DNA from: Stackebrandtia endophytica
GTDB taxonomy: Bacteria > Actinomycetota > Actinomycetes > Mycobacteriales > Micromonosporaceae
Assembly: GCF_006716355.1 (NCBI RefSeq)
Contig: NZ_VFOW01000001.1
Coordinates: 4,030,001 to 4,094,000, forward strand
Length of the DNA: 64,000 bases
Reading direction: 5' to 3'
Both the position numbers and the translations under genes were made by a program. Shown one piece after another: positions 54,824-62,770 of this stretch (its first letter is position 1; the number at the start of each line of letters is the position of its first letter). Under the pieces are notes generated by a model. It saw only the letters and a program-made list of their open reading frames with translations. It was not told the DNA's origin and did not search any database.

Positions 54824-54858
54824 CGGTGCCCCCGATCCATTGCGGATCGGGGGCACCG
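54824..54858 (+). terminator. Terminator of the ATP synthase operon
   Basis: CGGTGCCCCCGATCC (54824-54838) pairs perfectly with GGATCGGGGGCACCG (54844-54858) around ATTGC, 19 nt after the atpD stop. Confidence 0.85.
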
Positions 54859-54861
54859 CTG

Positions 54862-54877
54862 CATTTCAGTTGAAATG
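54862..54877. promoter_or_regulatory. 16-bp palindrome upstream of the GNAT gene
   Basis: CATTTCA and TGAAATG flank a GT centre. It lies 41 nt before the acetyltransferase start, so it could be an operator, but the terminator stem ends only 4 nt upstream and it may instead be part of that structure. Confidence 0.35.
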
Positions 54878-54917
54878 TAGGAGCATCGCTCTTGAAGGTC
54901 GTCATGGAGGAGGAAAC

Positions 54918-55433
54918 GTGGTTACGATTCGACCGGTCGTCGAGGGTGACCTCGCGGCGCTCGATACGGCTTTCTCCGCAGGCGAGTACTTCGCCCGGCG
55001 TTTCGCCGACGGCCGCGCCGGTCGCTGCGTGCTGCTCGCGGGCTGGGACGGGCCGACACCCGTGGCGCACGGCTATCTATGGGACGCACCAGATCCCGAG
55101 TCACCGCAGCATCTGTCCGCTATGGAGTCAGTGCGCACCCACCTCGCCGGCGTCCCACTGTTGCAGAGCCTGCACGTCGCGGCGAATCAGCGCCGCCGGG
55201 GCATCGGACGGCTCATGGTCGCCGCTCTGGAGCGGGCCGCCGTCGATCGGGGACATCGGCGGGTCGCCCTCGGCGTCGATCCCGACAACATTCCCGCGCT
55301 GCGCCTGTACCAGTCCCTCGGTTATCACGACTGGCCACATGGTCCCATCGAGATCAGCTACGACGGCGTCGCCGAGGACGGCACCACCCAAACCTTCACC
55401 GAGTCCTCGATGATGATGCTGAAGGACCTTTAG
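54918..55433 (+). CDS. GNAT-family N-acetyltransferase
   Basis: Acetyltransferase of 171 residues with the acetyl-CoA-binding pattern V-A-x-x-x-R-R-R-G-I-G in SLHVAANQRRRGIGRLMVAA and a conserved ALRLYQSLGY segment. GTG 54918 has GGAGGAGG upstream. The substrate is unknown. It occupies the position normally held by atpC. Confidence 0.88.
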   Translation: MVTIRPVVEGDLAALDTAFSAGEYFARRFADGRAGRCVLLAGWDGPTPVAHGYLWDAPDPESPQHLSAMESVRTHLAGVPLLQSLHVAANQRRRGIGRLMVAALERAAVDRGHRRVALGVDPDNIPALRLYQSLGYHDWPHGPIEISYDGVAEDGTTQTFTESSMMMLKDL

Positions 55434-55444
55434 CGGTTGTCTGG

Positions 55445-56344
55445 TCACGGCATCAGCCAGGAGATGTCGAGCTCGCCTCGGTCGATGAGCCGCTTCGCCT
55501 CCCAGCCGAGTCGGCCCGGCCGGACGGCGTCGTCGTACCACGGCATATGGCGATCTACCCACCTCAGTAGGCTGTCAGCCTTGGTGAGGAAGTCCTGCGG
55601 TTTGTGGCGGACCGCTTCGGTTTCACGATCCCAATGGCTTGTGGCGTAGAAGAACCGGCCCATGTGGAGGGTCCCGTCACGCAGCGGTGATGACATCCAC
55701 TCGATTGCCGGGGCCGTCACGATATCGATCGGCGCATCGGGGGTACCGGCAGCGCCGACCGACAGTCCGTCGACGTACTCCTTCGGGCAGATGACATGGC
55801 GATACGTCGCCGGGTCCGGCACCGAGACCGGTTGGACCTCATGCTCTCGCAGGTTCTCCAGATACAGTCCCGCGTTCAGGTTCTCCCGCACAAACTCGTG
55901 GACCCGGTCGTAATCGGTGGAATGAAGGTAGAGGCCCACTTGCCGTCCCGCCGGTTCACCCTCCCGGATTATGTACATGGGCAGGGATTCGCGGTCCATG
56001 TCGCAGCCCTCGAACCATTCGATCTCCATGCATTCGATTCGGGTGACCTCCCCGCGCACATGGGCCTGGATTCCCTTCGCGAGGGATCGCTGTGCATCGG
56101 TGGTCCCGAGGAAGGTGATCGAGCCGCCGACTTCGCGTTCGGTCCTCTGGATTTCCGAACCGTCGACGGAAGCCGAAACCGAGGTGAACGGAACTTCGCC
56201 GTCGAGGAGCCCATCCCTGTCATCGCTCAGCGGCAGGCTGCCGTCGGCGCGCATGAGCAGTTCCGCCAGTGTGAGGAGTTCGGTGGGCGTCCCGTAGATG
56301 TGAGTGGCTGTGAATCCGTCCCGTGAGTAGTACGTGATTCGCAC
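55445..56344 (-). CDS. Hypothetical protein, possibly two-domain
   Basis: Soluble acidic protein of 299 residues without signal peptide. The N-terminal ~115 residues (ITYYSRDGFTATHIYGTPTE..ITFLGTTDAQRSLAKGIQAH) look like a small alpha/beta fold of the type seen in immunity proteins. The C-terminal half (MEWMSSP-like, FFYATSHWDRETEAVRHKPQ) was not recognised. It lies between the GNAT and cystathionine synthase genes on the opposite strand. Confidence 0.6.
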   Translation of the reverse strand: MRITYYSRDGFTATHIYGTPTELLTLAELLMRADGSLPLSDDRDGLLDGEVPFTSVSASVDGSEIQRTEREVGGSITFLGTTDAQRSLAKGIQAHVRGEVTRIECMEIEWFEGCDMDRESLPMYIIREGEPAGRQVGLYLHSTDYDRVHEFVRENLNAGLYLENLREHEVQPVSVPDPATYRHVICPKEYVDGLSVGAAGTPDAPIDIVTAPAIEWMSSPLRDGTLHMGRFFYATSHWDRETEAVRHKPQDFLTKADSLLRWVDRHMPWYDDAVRPGRLGWEAKRLIDRGELDISWLMP

Positions 56345-56493
56345 GTCGCCTCACCGTGGCCCGTCGGTGCTGGGAAAGGTGGTCGACCTGACGATATCGT
56401 GTCGGCACACCGGCGTTCGGTTGAGTGAGCGTGCCGTCGTCGACCAGGCATGCTGAACGTTGACTAGTGTGCCGAGGCTCTAAGCTCATCGCC

Positions 56494-57858
56494 ATGCGTT
56501 ACGTCAATTCAGTGATCGACCTGATCGGTGACACCCCGCTGGTGAAGCTGAACAAGGTGACCGAGGGCATCGACGCCCTCGTGTTGGCCAAGGTCGAATA
56601 TGTCAACCCCGGTGGCAGCGTCAAGGACCGCATCGCCACCCGCATGATCGAGGACGCCGAGAAGGCGGGTCTGCTCAAACCAGGCGGGACCATTGTGGAG
56701 CCGACGAGCGGCAACACCGGTGTCGGCCTGGCGATGGTGGCCCAGCAGAAGGGTTACGACTGCGTCTTCGTCTGCCCGGACAAGGTCTCTGAGGACAAGC
56801 GCAACGTGCTCAAAGCCTATGGCGCCCGCGTCGAAGTGTGCCCGACGGCGGTGGCTCCCGAGGACCCCCGCTCCTACTACAACGTGTCCGACCGCCTGGT
56901 GAAGGAGATTCCCGGCGCGTGGAAGCCGGACCAGTACTCCAATCCGGCCAACCCGCGGTCGCACTACGAGACCACCGGCCCGGAGCTGTGGAAGCAGACC
57001 GAGGGGCGCATCACCCACTTCGTCGCCGGTGTCGGCACGGGCGGGACCATCTCCGGAACCGGGCGTTACCTGAAGGATCAGGGCGACGTCAAGGTGATCG
57101 GGGCCGACCCGGAGGGCTCGGTGTACTCCGGCGGTACCGGACGGCCGTACCTGGTCGAGGGTGTGGGCGAGGACTTCTGGCCCGGCAACTACGACCGCAC
57201 CATCTGCGATGAGATCGTGGAGGTCACCGACGCCGACTCGTTCGCGATGACCCGGCGCCTGGCGCTGGAGGAGGGGCTGCTGGTCGGTGGTTCCTGCGGT
57301 ATGGCGGTGGTCGCGGCGCTGGAGGTGGCCCGTAAAGCCGGACCCGACGACGTGATCGTGGTGCTGTTGCCCGACGGTGGCCGCGGTTACCTGTCGAAGA
57401 TCTTCAACGACGAGTGGCTGACCGAGTACGGCTTCCTGAAGGCCGGGAACGTCGACACCACCGTCGCCGAGGTCTTGGACGAGAAGACCGGCAACCTGCC
57501 CGAGCTGGTTCACGTTCACCCGACCGACACCGTTCGGGATGCGATCGGCATTCTGCGGGAGTACGGGGTGTCGCAGATGCCGGTGCTGAAGGCCGAGCCG
57601 CCGGTGGTGACCGGTGAGATCGCCGGGGCCGTCGCCGAGCGCGATCTGTTGGACGCCCTGTTCAGCGGGTCGGCGGCGCTGCATGATCCGGTGGAGCGGC
57701 ACGTCGGACCGAGCCTGCCGATGATCGGTGGTGGCGAGCCGGTCGCCAGGGCGGTCGACCTGCTGGCCAAGGATGACGCGGCAGTGGTGCTTGTGGACGG
57801 TAAGCCACGAGGCATCCTGACGCGCCAGGACCTGTTGACCTACCTGCAGGGTCGGTAA
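56494..57858 (+). CDS. Cystathionine beta-synthase with C-terminal CBS domains
   Basis: PLP enzyme of 454 residues that condenses homocysteine and serine. The N-terminal domain has the PLP lysine in GGSVKDR (Lys44), the loop SGNTG and GVGTGGTISGTGRYL. Two CBS domains occupy about 335-454 (VHPTDTVRDAIGILREYGVS, LAKDDAAVVLVDGKPRGILT), as in actinobacterial CBS. ATG 56494 begins RYVNSVIDLIGDTPLVKL; the upstream frame from 56467 is not needed. CBS domains distinguish it from cysteine synthase. Confidence 0.92.
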   Translation: MRYVNSVIDLIGDTPLVKLNKVTEGIDALVLAKVEYVNPGGSVKDRIATRMIEDAEKAGLLKPGGTIVEPTSGNTGVGLAMVAQQKGYDCVFVCPDKVSEDKRNVLKAYGARVEVCPTAVAPEDPRSYYNVSDRLVKEIPGAWKPDQYSNPANPRSHYETTGPELWKQTEGRITHFVAGVGTGGTISGTGRYLKDQGDVKVIGADPEGSVYSGGTGRPYLVEGVGEDFWPGNYDRTICDEIVEVTDADSFAMTRRLALEEGLLVGGSCGMAVVAALEVARKAGPDDVIVVLLPDGGRGYLSKIFNDEWLTEYGFLKAGNVDTTVAEVLDEKTGNLPELVHVHPTDTVRDAIGILREYGVSQMPVLKAEPPVVTGEIAGAVAERDLLDALFSGSAALHDPVERHVGPSLPMIGGGEPVARAVDLLAKDDAAVVLVDGKPRGILTRQDLLTYLQGR

Positions 57859-57868
57859 CGAACCCCGG

Positions 57869-57907
57869 CCGCTGGGAACGGCAGAGGCCGTTCCCAGCGG
57901 TTTTCTT
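57869..57907 (+). terminator. Rho-independent terminator after cystathionine beta-synthase
   Basis: CCGCTGGGAACGGC (57869-57882) pairs perfectly with GCCGTTCCCAGCGG (57887-57900) around AGAG, followed by TTTTCTT. Confidence 0.92.
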
Positions 57908-58001
57908 CGGTCTATCTGATCGAAACATCCGCATGTTTGACAATTGCGGGATAGTGGAGCGCACGAACCGACTTCGGTTCTCATGCCCACAAAGGAGAGA
58001 T

Positions 58002-58838
58002 ATGAGCTCTCGTCCGCAGCTGTCCCGCCGCAACCTGTTGCGCGGGTCCGCCGTCGCCCTCGGCGCCGGACTGTCCGGTGTCGCCCTCGCCGGTACCGCC
58101 TCGGCTTCCGACTTCTACAACCCGTTCGCCGGATACCCGATATCCGACGGCTGGGCCGAACACGTCGCCCGTGGATCACTGGGCGGCATCGACTATCCGA
58201 TGTCGGTCGGCACCACACTGCCCGCCTGCGGCGGCGGAACCGTCACCAACAACCCGAACAACGGAACCGGCGGATACACCGTCACCATCGCCCACCCCAA
58301 CGGATATCGCAGCCAGTACCTGCATCTGTCCGGATTCCTACTGGCCAACGGCACCGTCGTCTCGGCCGGCGCGGCCGTCGGCCTGTCCGGGGGAGCCGCC
58401 GGTGCACCGGGCTCCGGCTCGTCCACCGGACCGCACTGCCACTGGCACATGATCAACCCGAGCGGCACCCGCATCAACCCGTTGGAGTTCCTCGGCGGGG
58501 GTGGCGGTGGTGGTCTGCCCAAGACGTCGACCGAGCAGGACGGCATCCCCGGCCCCATCTTCTGGAAGCGGGTGCAGAACTGGGTACGTATCGACGCCGG
58601 ATACACCGGTCCCATCGACGGCGCTCCCGGTCCCAACACCTACGCGGCGATGCAGCGCTACCTGGCGGCCCACCACGGCTACGGCGGTCCCGCCGACGGT
58701 GATCCCGGTCCGAACACCTACGCGGCCCTGCAACGGCTGGCCGCGCAGCACGGCTACACCGGACCCATCGACGGCGAGATGGGCCCGAACTCCTGGCGCG
58801 GAGTGGCCCGATTCGTCAACCAGAACCGGTTCGACTGA
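58002..58838 (+). CDS. Tat-exported M23 peptidase with peptidoglycan-binding repeats
   Basis: Protein of 278 residues. A twin-arginine signal (RRNLLRGSAVALGAGLSG) ends near ASASD. An M23-type domain follows (about 45-165) with GSLGGIDYPMSVGT, YRSQYLHLSG and GPHCHWHM. The usual first zinc histidine of HxxxD is Leu in this alignment; the histidine in AEHVARGSL may serve instead. A Gly linker then leads to three similar repeats (GYTGPIDGAPGPNTYAAMQR, and two more) resembling peptidoglycan-binding modules. It may remodel or bind peptidoglycan. ATG 58002 has AAAGGAGAG upstream. Confidence 0.82.
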   Translation: MSSRPQLSRRNLLRGSAVALGAGLSGVALAGTASASDFYNPFAGYPISDGWAEHVARGSLGGIDYPMSVGTTLPACGGGTVTNNPNNGTGGYTVTIAHPNGYRSQYLHLSGFLLANGTVVSAGAAVGLSGGAAGAPGSGSSTGPHCHWHMINPSGTRINPLEFLGGGGGGGLPKTSTEQDGIPGPIFWKRVQNWVRIDAGYTGPIDGAPGPNTYAAMQRYLAAHHGYGGPADGDPGPNTYAALQRLAAQHGYTGPIDGEMGPNSWRGVARFVNQNRFD

Positions 58839-59186
58839 CCCCGGCACCGACCCGTTGGACGTCGTTACGGCGTCCAGCGGGTCGCGAAGTCTCAGCCCGG
58901 TTCTCCTGTCGGCGTTGGAGGGTGCATGTGGGTTCATCGGGTGTTCGATACCGGCAGGCGGGTACAGATCGCATCCGTCCCGTCGTTGCAGGATCAAAGA
59001 GCCCACTCCGATCGTGAGCGCCGGTAACCTTGGGCCAGAATGGTTTCATCGACGGACACGGGCCTGCGAGAGCGATCGGATTCGGTGATGGCGTCGGGTG
59101 GCTACCGCAATAACTCCATAGTGGTGCTTGAAGTGATCATGGTCCAAAACCGGCCAAGATCACGATAAACCCGCAGGTCGGCTCTT
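58839..59186. other. Region between the M23 gene and the CRISPR array: terminator and leader
   Basis: GACCCGTTGGACG (58849-58861) pairs with CGTCCAGCGGGTC (58871-58883), probably ending the M23 transcript. From about 59090 the sequence becomes A/T-richer (GCAATAACTCCATAGTGG, CACGATAAACCCGC), matching a CRISPR leader. No gene was recognised. Confidence 0.6.
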
Positions 59187-59452
59187 GTGCTCCCCGCACG
59201 CGCGGGGATGGACCGGCAGCTATTCAGTCAGGCAAGTTGCGGCATGGGTGCTCCCCGCACGCGCGGGGATGGACCCGAGATCGCAATCTCCAGCTCGCGG
59301 TTGGTCATGTGCTCCCCGCACACGCGGGGATGGACCGTGGACATCGAGATCACGAGCGAAACCGTCTATGTGCTCCCCGCACGCGCGGGGATGGACCCAC
59401 ATTCGAAGGCTTCCAAAGAACATCACGCTTGTGCTCCCCGCGCGGGGAGCAC
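59187..59452 (+). CRISPR. Small type I-E-like CRISPR array, five repeats and four spacers
   Basis: Repeats are 28 nt, starting GTGCTCCCCGC and ending GGGGATGGACC, at 59187-59214, 59248-59275, 59309-59336 and 59370-59397. The third differs by one base (CACACG). Spacers are 33 nt each, period 61. The fifth repeat at 59431-59452 is altered to the perfect 22-bp palindrome GTGCTCCCCGCGCGGGGAGC followed by AC, and it ends the array. The repeat resembles the I-E consensus. The A/T-richer leader is on the left, so the degenerate unit is at the distal end. No cas genes are in the window. Confidence 0.95.
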
Positions 59453-59561
59453 CACAGCGCTCCGGCTCTTTCGCATACCGAGCGTGAGGTGGCCGTTTCG
59501 GTGATCCGGTCACCTCACGGTTGGTGTCGAGGCGCTGAAGCGAACACTTCAGGATGGGGGC

Positions 59562-60746
59562 ATGAGAACCAACACCTATGCTCCCGAGTTCCGTCTCGTC
59601 GTCACCGGCGGCGGCACCGGTGGCCACGTCTACCCGGCACTGACAACGGTGAACACGCTGCGAGAGCGGCTCGCCGCCGAGGGCGGTGACATGCAGGTGT
59701 TGTGGGTGGGCCAGGTCGACAGTCTGGAGGCCCGCGTAGCCCAAGCCGAGGGCATCGACTTCACCTCGGTCGCGGTCGGCAAGATCCGCCGGTCATCCAA
59801 TCCGCTGAAGATGTTGTCGCCGAGGAACATCCGCGACATGGCCAATGTCCCGATCGGTGTGATGCAGGCCCGCAAGGTGTTGCGACGGTTCCGTCCCGAC
59901 GTGGTCCTGGCCACCGGGGGATACGTGACGGTCCCGGTCGGTTTGGCGGCACGCTTCAACAAGGTGCCCCTGGTGATTCACGAACAGACGGTCCGGCTCG
60001 GCTTGGCCAACCGGCTGTTGGCCCGGGAGGGCGTACGGGTCGCGGTGTCGTCGGAGGCGTCGCTGCCGTTGCTGCCGGAGGCGGTGCGGCCCTCGGCGGT
60101 CGTGACCGGCAACCCGGTCCGGCGCGAGATCTTCACCGGACACCCGGGGCGGGCCGCTCAGGCGCTCGGCTTCACCGGTTGGGAATCCGGGTTGCCGACC
60201 GTATACGTCACCGGTGGTTCGACGGGCGCGGCGCAGGTCAACGAACTCATGACGCAGATCCTGCCCCGGTTGTTGCCTTACGCCAACGTGATCCACCAGT
60301 GTGGGGCAGGCCAGTTCGACGAGCTGCGGCAACGACCGTTGAACGTTCCCGGTGAGCTCGCCCGGCGGTACCACCTGACGGCGTTCCTCGGTTCGGAGCT
60401 GCCCGACGTCCTCGCGCTGGCCGACATCGTCGTGTCGCGAAGCGGCGCCGGTACCGTCGCCGAACTGACCGCCCTCGGTAAGCCGGCCGTGTTCATTCCG
60501 TATCCGCATGCTGCCGGTGACGAACAGGCTCACAACGCCCTGCATCTGGCCGAACAGAACGCCGCGGTCGCTCTACTGGGAGAAGTCACCGCCGAACGTC
60601 TGCTCGACGCGGTGGGGCGGCTGTTGTCGGATGCGTGGGCGCGAACCGACATGGCCGGTCGGGCCAAAGCCGTGGGCAAGCCCAACGCCGCTTACCACCT
60701 GGCCGACCTCGTGCTGGCTGCGGCGCGATCGGGTGCCGGTAAGTGA
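59562..60746 (+). CDS. MurG-like glycosyltransferase
   Basis: Glycosyltransferase of 394 residues in the GT-B family, with GGGTGGHVYPAL at the N-terminus, HEQTVRLGLANRLL, GNPVRREIF and the UDP-sugar-binding ADIVVSRSGAGTVAELTALG with PYPHAAGDEQAHNA. These are MurG signatures (UDP-GlcNAc to lipid I). It lies outside any cell-wall gene cluster, next to a CRISPR array, so it is either the only MurG or a paralogue; the window cannot decide. Confidence 0.85.
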   Translation: MRTNTYAPEFRLVVTGGGTGGHVYPALTTVNTLRERLAAEGGDMQVLWVGQVDSLEARVAQAEGIDFTSVAVGKIRRSSNPLKMLSPRNIRDMANVPIGVMQARKVLRRFRPDVVLATGGYVTVPVGLAARFNKVPLVIHEQTVRLGLANRLLAREGVRVAVSSEASLPLLPEAVRPSAVVTGNPVRREIFTGHPGRAAQALGFTGWESGLPTVYVTGGSTGAAQVNELMTQILPRLLPYANVIHQCGAGQFDELRQRPLNVPGELARRYHLTAFLGSELPDVLALADIVVSRSGAGTVAELTALGKPAVFIPYPHAAGDEQAHNALHLAEQNAAVALLGEVTAERLLDAVGRLLSDAWARTDMAGRAKAVGKPNAAYHLADLVLAAARSGAGK

Positions 60747-60752
60747 CTCCGC

Positions 60753-60782
60753 TGAGCTGGACGCGGCGACGTGTCCAGCTCA
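60753..60782 (+). terminator. Hairpin after the MurG-like gene
   Basis: TGAGCTGGAC (60753-60762) pairs with GTCCAGCTCA (60773-60782), starting 7 nt after the stop codon. No strong T tract follows. Confidence 0.6.
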
Positions 60783-60827
60783 GCTCGATAGGTTGAAATA
60801 ATCAAAACCGGCGATTAGATTCCTCTC

Positions 60828-61634
60828 ATGAATCATGATCGTCTACTCGCGTCATCGTTCGGGGCGGCTGCAACCGCCTATGCCGAGCACCGTCCCGACT
60901 ACGCCGATGCCGCGATTCGCTGGGCGCTGGAGCATGCGCCCGGCCGACGAGTCCTCGATCTGGGCGCCGGCACCGGAAAGCTGACCGCCGCGCTGCTCGC
61001 CTTCGGCGCCGACGTCATCGCTGTCGAACCCGATTCGGCGATGCTGGCACAGTTGCGGCAGTCGCTGCCGCAGGTCCGTGCCCTGTCGGGGAGTGCCGAG
61101 TCGATTCCGCTGCCCGACTCCGCTGTGGACGCCGTGGTCGCCGGCAACGCGATGCACTGGTTCGACATGACCACCGCGGGCCCCGAGATCGCCAGAGTCC
61201 TTGCACCCCAAGGGGTGCTGGCAGGCCTGTGGAACGTCATGGACGATCGCGTCGGGTGGGTGGCCGCGCTCGAACGAGTCAGCGGCAGTGCGGCCATCGG
61301 ACCGCGCGACACCCTGAGCGGTTGGCGCACCGCCACGGCCGACATGCACCTGCCCGCCACCGGGCCGACGCTGTTCGGCTCGCCGGAACAGGCTGAGTTC
61401 CCGCACGGTCAGCCCCGCACCGCCGACTCACTGGCCGCCACGCTGGGGACCCGTGCGGGAATGCTGGTCATGCCGCAGCCGGAACGACGGGCCACGCTGG
61501 ACCGTATTCGTGGATTCCTCGCCGCTGAATCGGAAACCGCCGACGGTGAGTTCACCCTGCCCCTGCTGAGCGGAGTACTCCGGTTGCGCCGCCTGCCGAA
61601 CGGTCAGAACCGCACGCCGCGCTTGGCGAGGTAG
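60828..61634 (+). CDS. SAM-dependent methyltransferase
   Basis: Class I methyltransferase of 268 residues: motif I VLDLGAGTGKLTAALLA, the acidic loop VIAVEPDSAML and motif GNAMHWFDM. The substrate is unknown; the fold resembles the Methyltransf_11 or trans-aconitate-type family. Its 3' end overlaps the convergent M23 gene by 31 nt. Confidence 0.88.
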   Translation: MNHDRLLASSFGAAATAYAEHRPDYADAAIRWALEHAPGRRVLDLGAGTGKLTAALLAFGADVIAVEPDSAMLAQLRQSLPQVRALSGSAESIPLPDSAVDAVVAGNAMHWFDMTTAGPEIARVLAPQGVLAGLWNVMDDRVGWVAALERVSGSAAIGPRDTLSGWRTATADMHLPATGPTLFGSPEQAEFPHGQPRTADSLAATLGTRAGMLVMPQPERRATLDRIRGFLAAESETADGEFTLPLLSGVLRLRRLPNGQNRTPRLAR

Positions 61635-62611
61635 TCGCGGGGGTCGACGGCGGTGCCCGGCCAGGCCGGGTAGGCCATGTGCGTCTCGAAGTGCAGATGC
61701 GGGCCCGACGAGTTGCCGGACGAACCCATGGTGCCGATCTCCTGGCCCGCCGAGACCCGCTCGCCCACGGCGACCGGTGGCTCGGATTCGAAGTGGCAGT
61801 AGCGGGTCACGGTCTGGTCGGTGTGCAGGATCTCCAGGTACCACCCACAACCCAGGACCTGTGGACTGCCGTCGACGTCGCAGGAGTAGGGCGCGCCGTC
61901 GGCGGTGTGCGCGTTGCACAGCACCGTGACCACCGTGCCGTCACCGGCGGCCAGGATCGGGGTTCCGCGATAGCCGGAGAAGTCGATCCCGTCGTGTCCC
62001 GGCCCGTCCGGGGTGCGGAAGCCGCCGCCGGCGGACACCCCCGGAGTCGGATGGGTGTACTCGCCGGGTGAGACCACCGGGAGGCAGTCGATGCTGCCCT
62101 GCAACATGGTCATCAGCACCCGTGCGCTGGCCTGGTTCTCCGCGTACACGGTGCCTTTCGCCTCACCCTGGACGACGCGCGCGACCTGGGCCGGCGGCAT
62201 GTCCTGCCAGCCGCCGACCTCGACCATCCGGTCGAAGAACCGTCCGGCGGAGTAGCCGGGGTCGCTCAGCTGTTCGGCGTCGCCGATCGCCTCCGAGGGA
62301 GTCCACCCGAAGATGCCCACCCCGTCGGCATCGTCGTCGGGTTGCTGATTGAGGAGGCCGGTGTCGGCCATGGACGCGGTGATCGCGATCAGCGACGCCC
62401 GTTCGGGCAGGTGTCGTTCCAACGCGATCGTGTGGATCGTGCTCGCGGTCTCGAACTGTGAGGAGAAGTAGCCGAAGGTGGCGATGCCGTGCTGTTCGGA
62501 TTCGGCGGGTACACAGGTGGTGGGGTCGTCGGCCTGGGTGATGGTCGGGGCCGCCACGATTCCGGTGGTCAGGACGGCGGCGGCCACGGTGGTCAGGAGC
62601 ACGGATCTCAT
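61604..62611 (-). CDS. Secreted M23 family metallopeptidase
   Basis: Exported protein of 335 residues. The signal peptide (1-27, MRSVLLTTVAAAVLTTGIVA followed by APTITQA) gives way to a ~150-residue helical N-terminal domain like those in phage-tail-type lysins (SLIAITASMADTGLLNQQPD). The C-terminal M23 domain (~215-320) has all zinc motifs: GHDGIDFSG, YCHF and GPHLHFETH. ATG 62611 is used because the 26 residues further upstream are unconserved. It probably cleaves peptidoglycan cross-links. Confidence 0.9.
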   Translation of the reverse strand: MRSVLLTTVAAAVLTTGIVAAPTITQADDPTTCVPAESEQHGIATFGYFSSQFETASTIHTIALERHLPERASLIAITASMADTGLLNQQPDDDADGVGIFGWTPSEAIGDAEQLSDPGYSAGRFFDRMVEVGGWQDMPPAQVARVVQGEAKGTVYAENQASARVLMTMLQGSIDCLPVVSPGEYTHPTPGVSAGGGFRTPDGPGHDGIDFSGYRGTPILAAGDGTVVTVLCNAHTADGAPYSCDVDGSPQVLGCGWYLEILHTDQTVTRYCHFESEPPVAVGERVSAGQEIGTMGSSGNSSGPHLHFETHMAYPAWPGTAVDPRDYLAKRGVRF

Positions 62612-62770
62612 CGGCAATCCAGAATGGGGTGGGGAACGTCCGGGGAGGTGCGGTGGGAACTCTACGAGCTGGTCACCCGGGGTCGTCAAGCCCAGGAGGC
62701 CAGTCGATGTCGATTCGTTACCTTCAGTTATATCCCCAGGTCACGACCGCACCTTCCCGTCACTCTCCGA

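Noticed and set aside
59185-59504. Short open frames across the CRISPR array
   Set aside because: They arise from the repeat lacking stop codons; the 61-nt period shifts frame with each unit.
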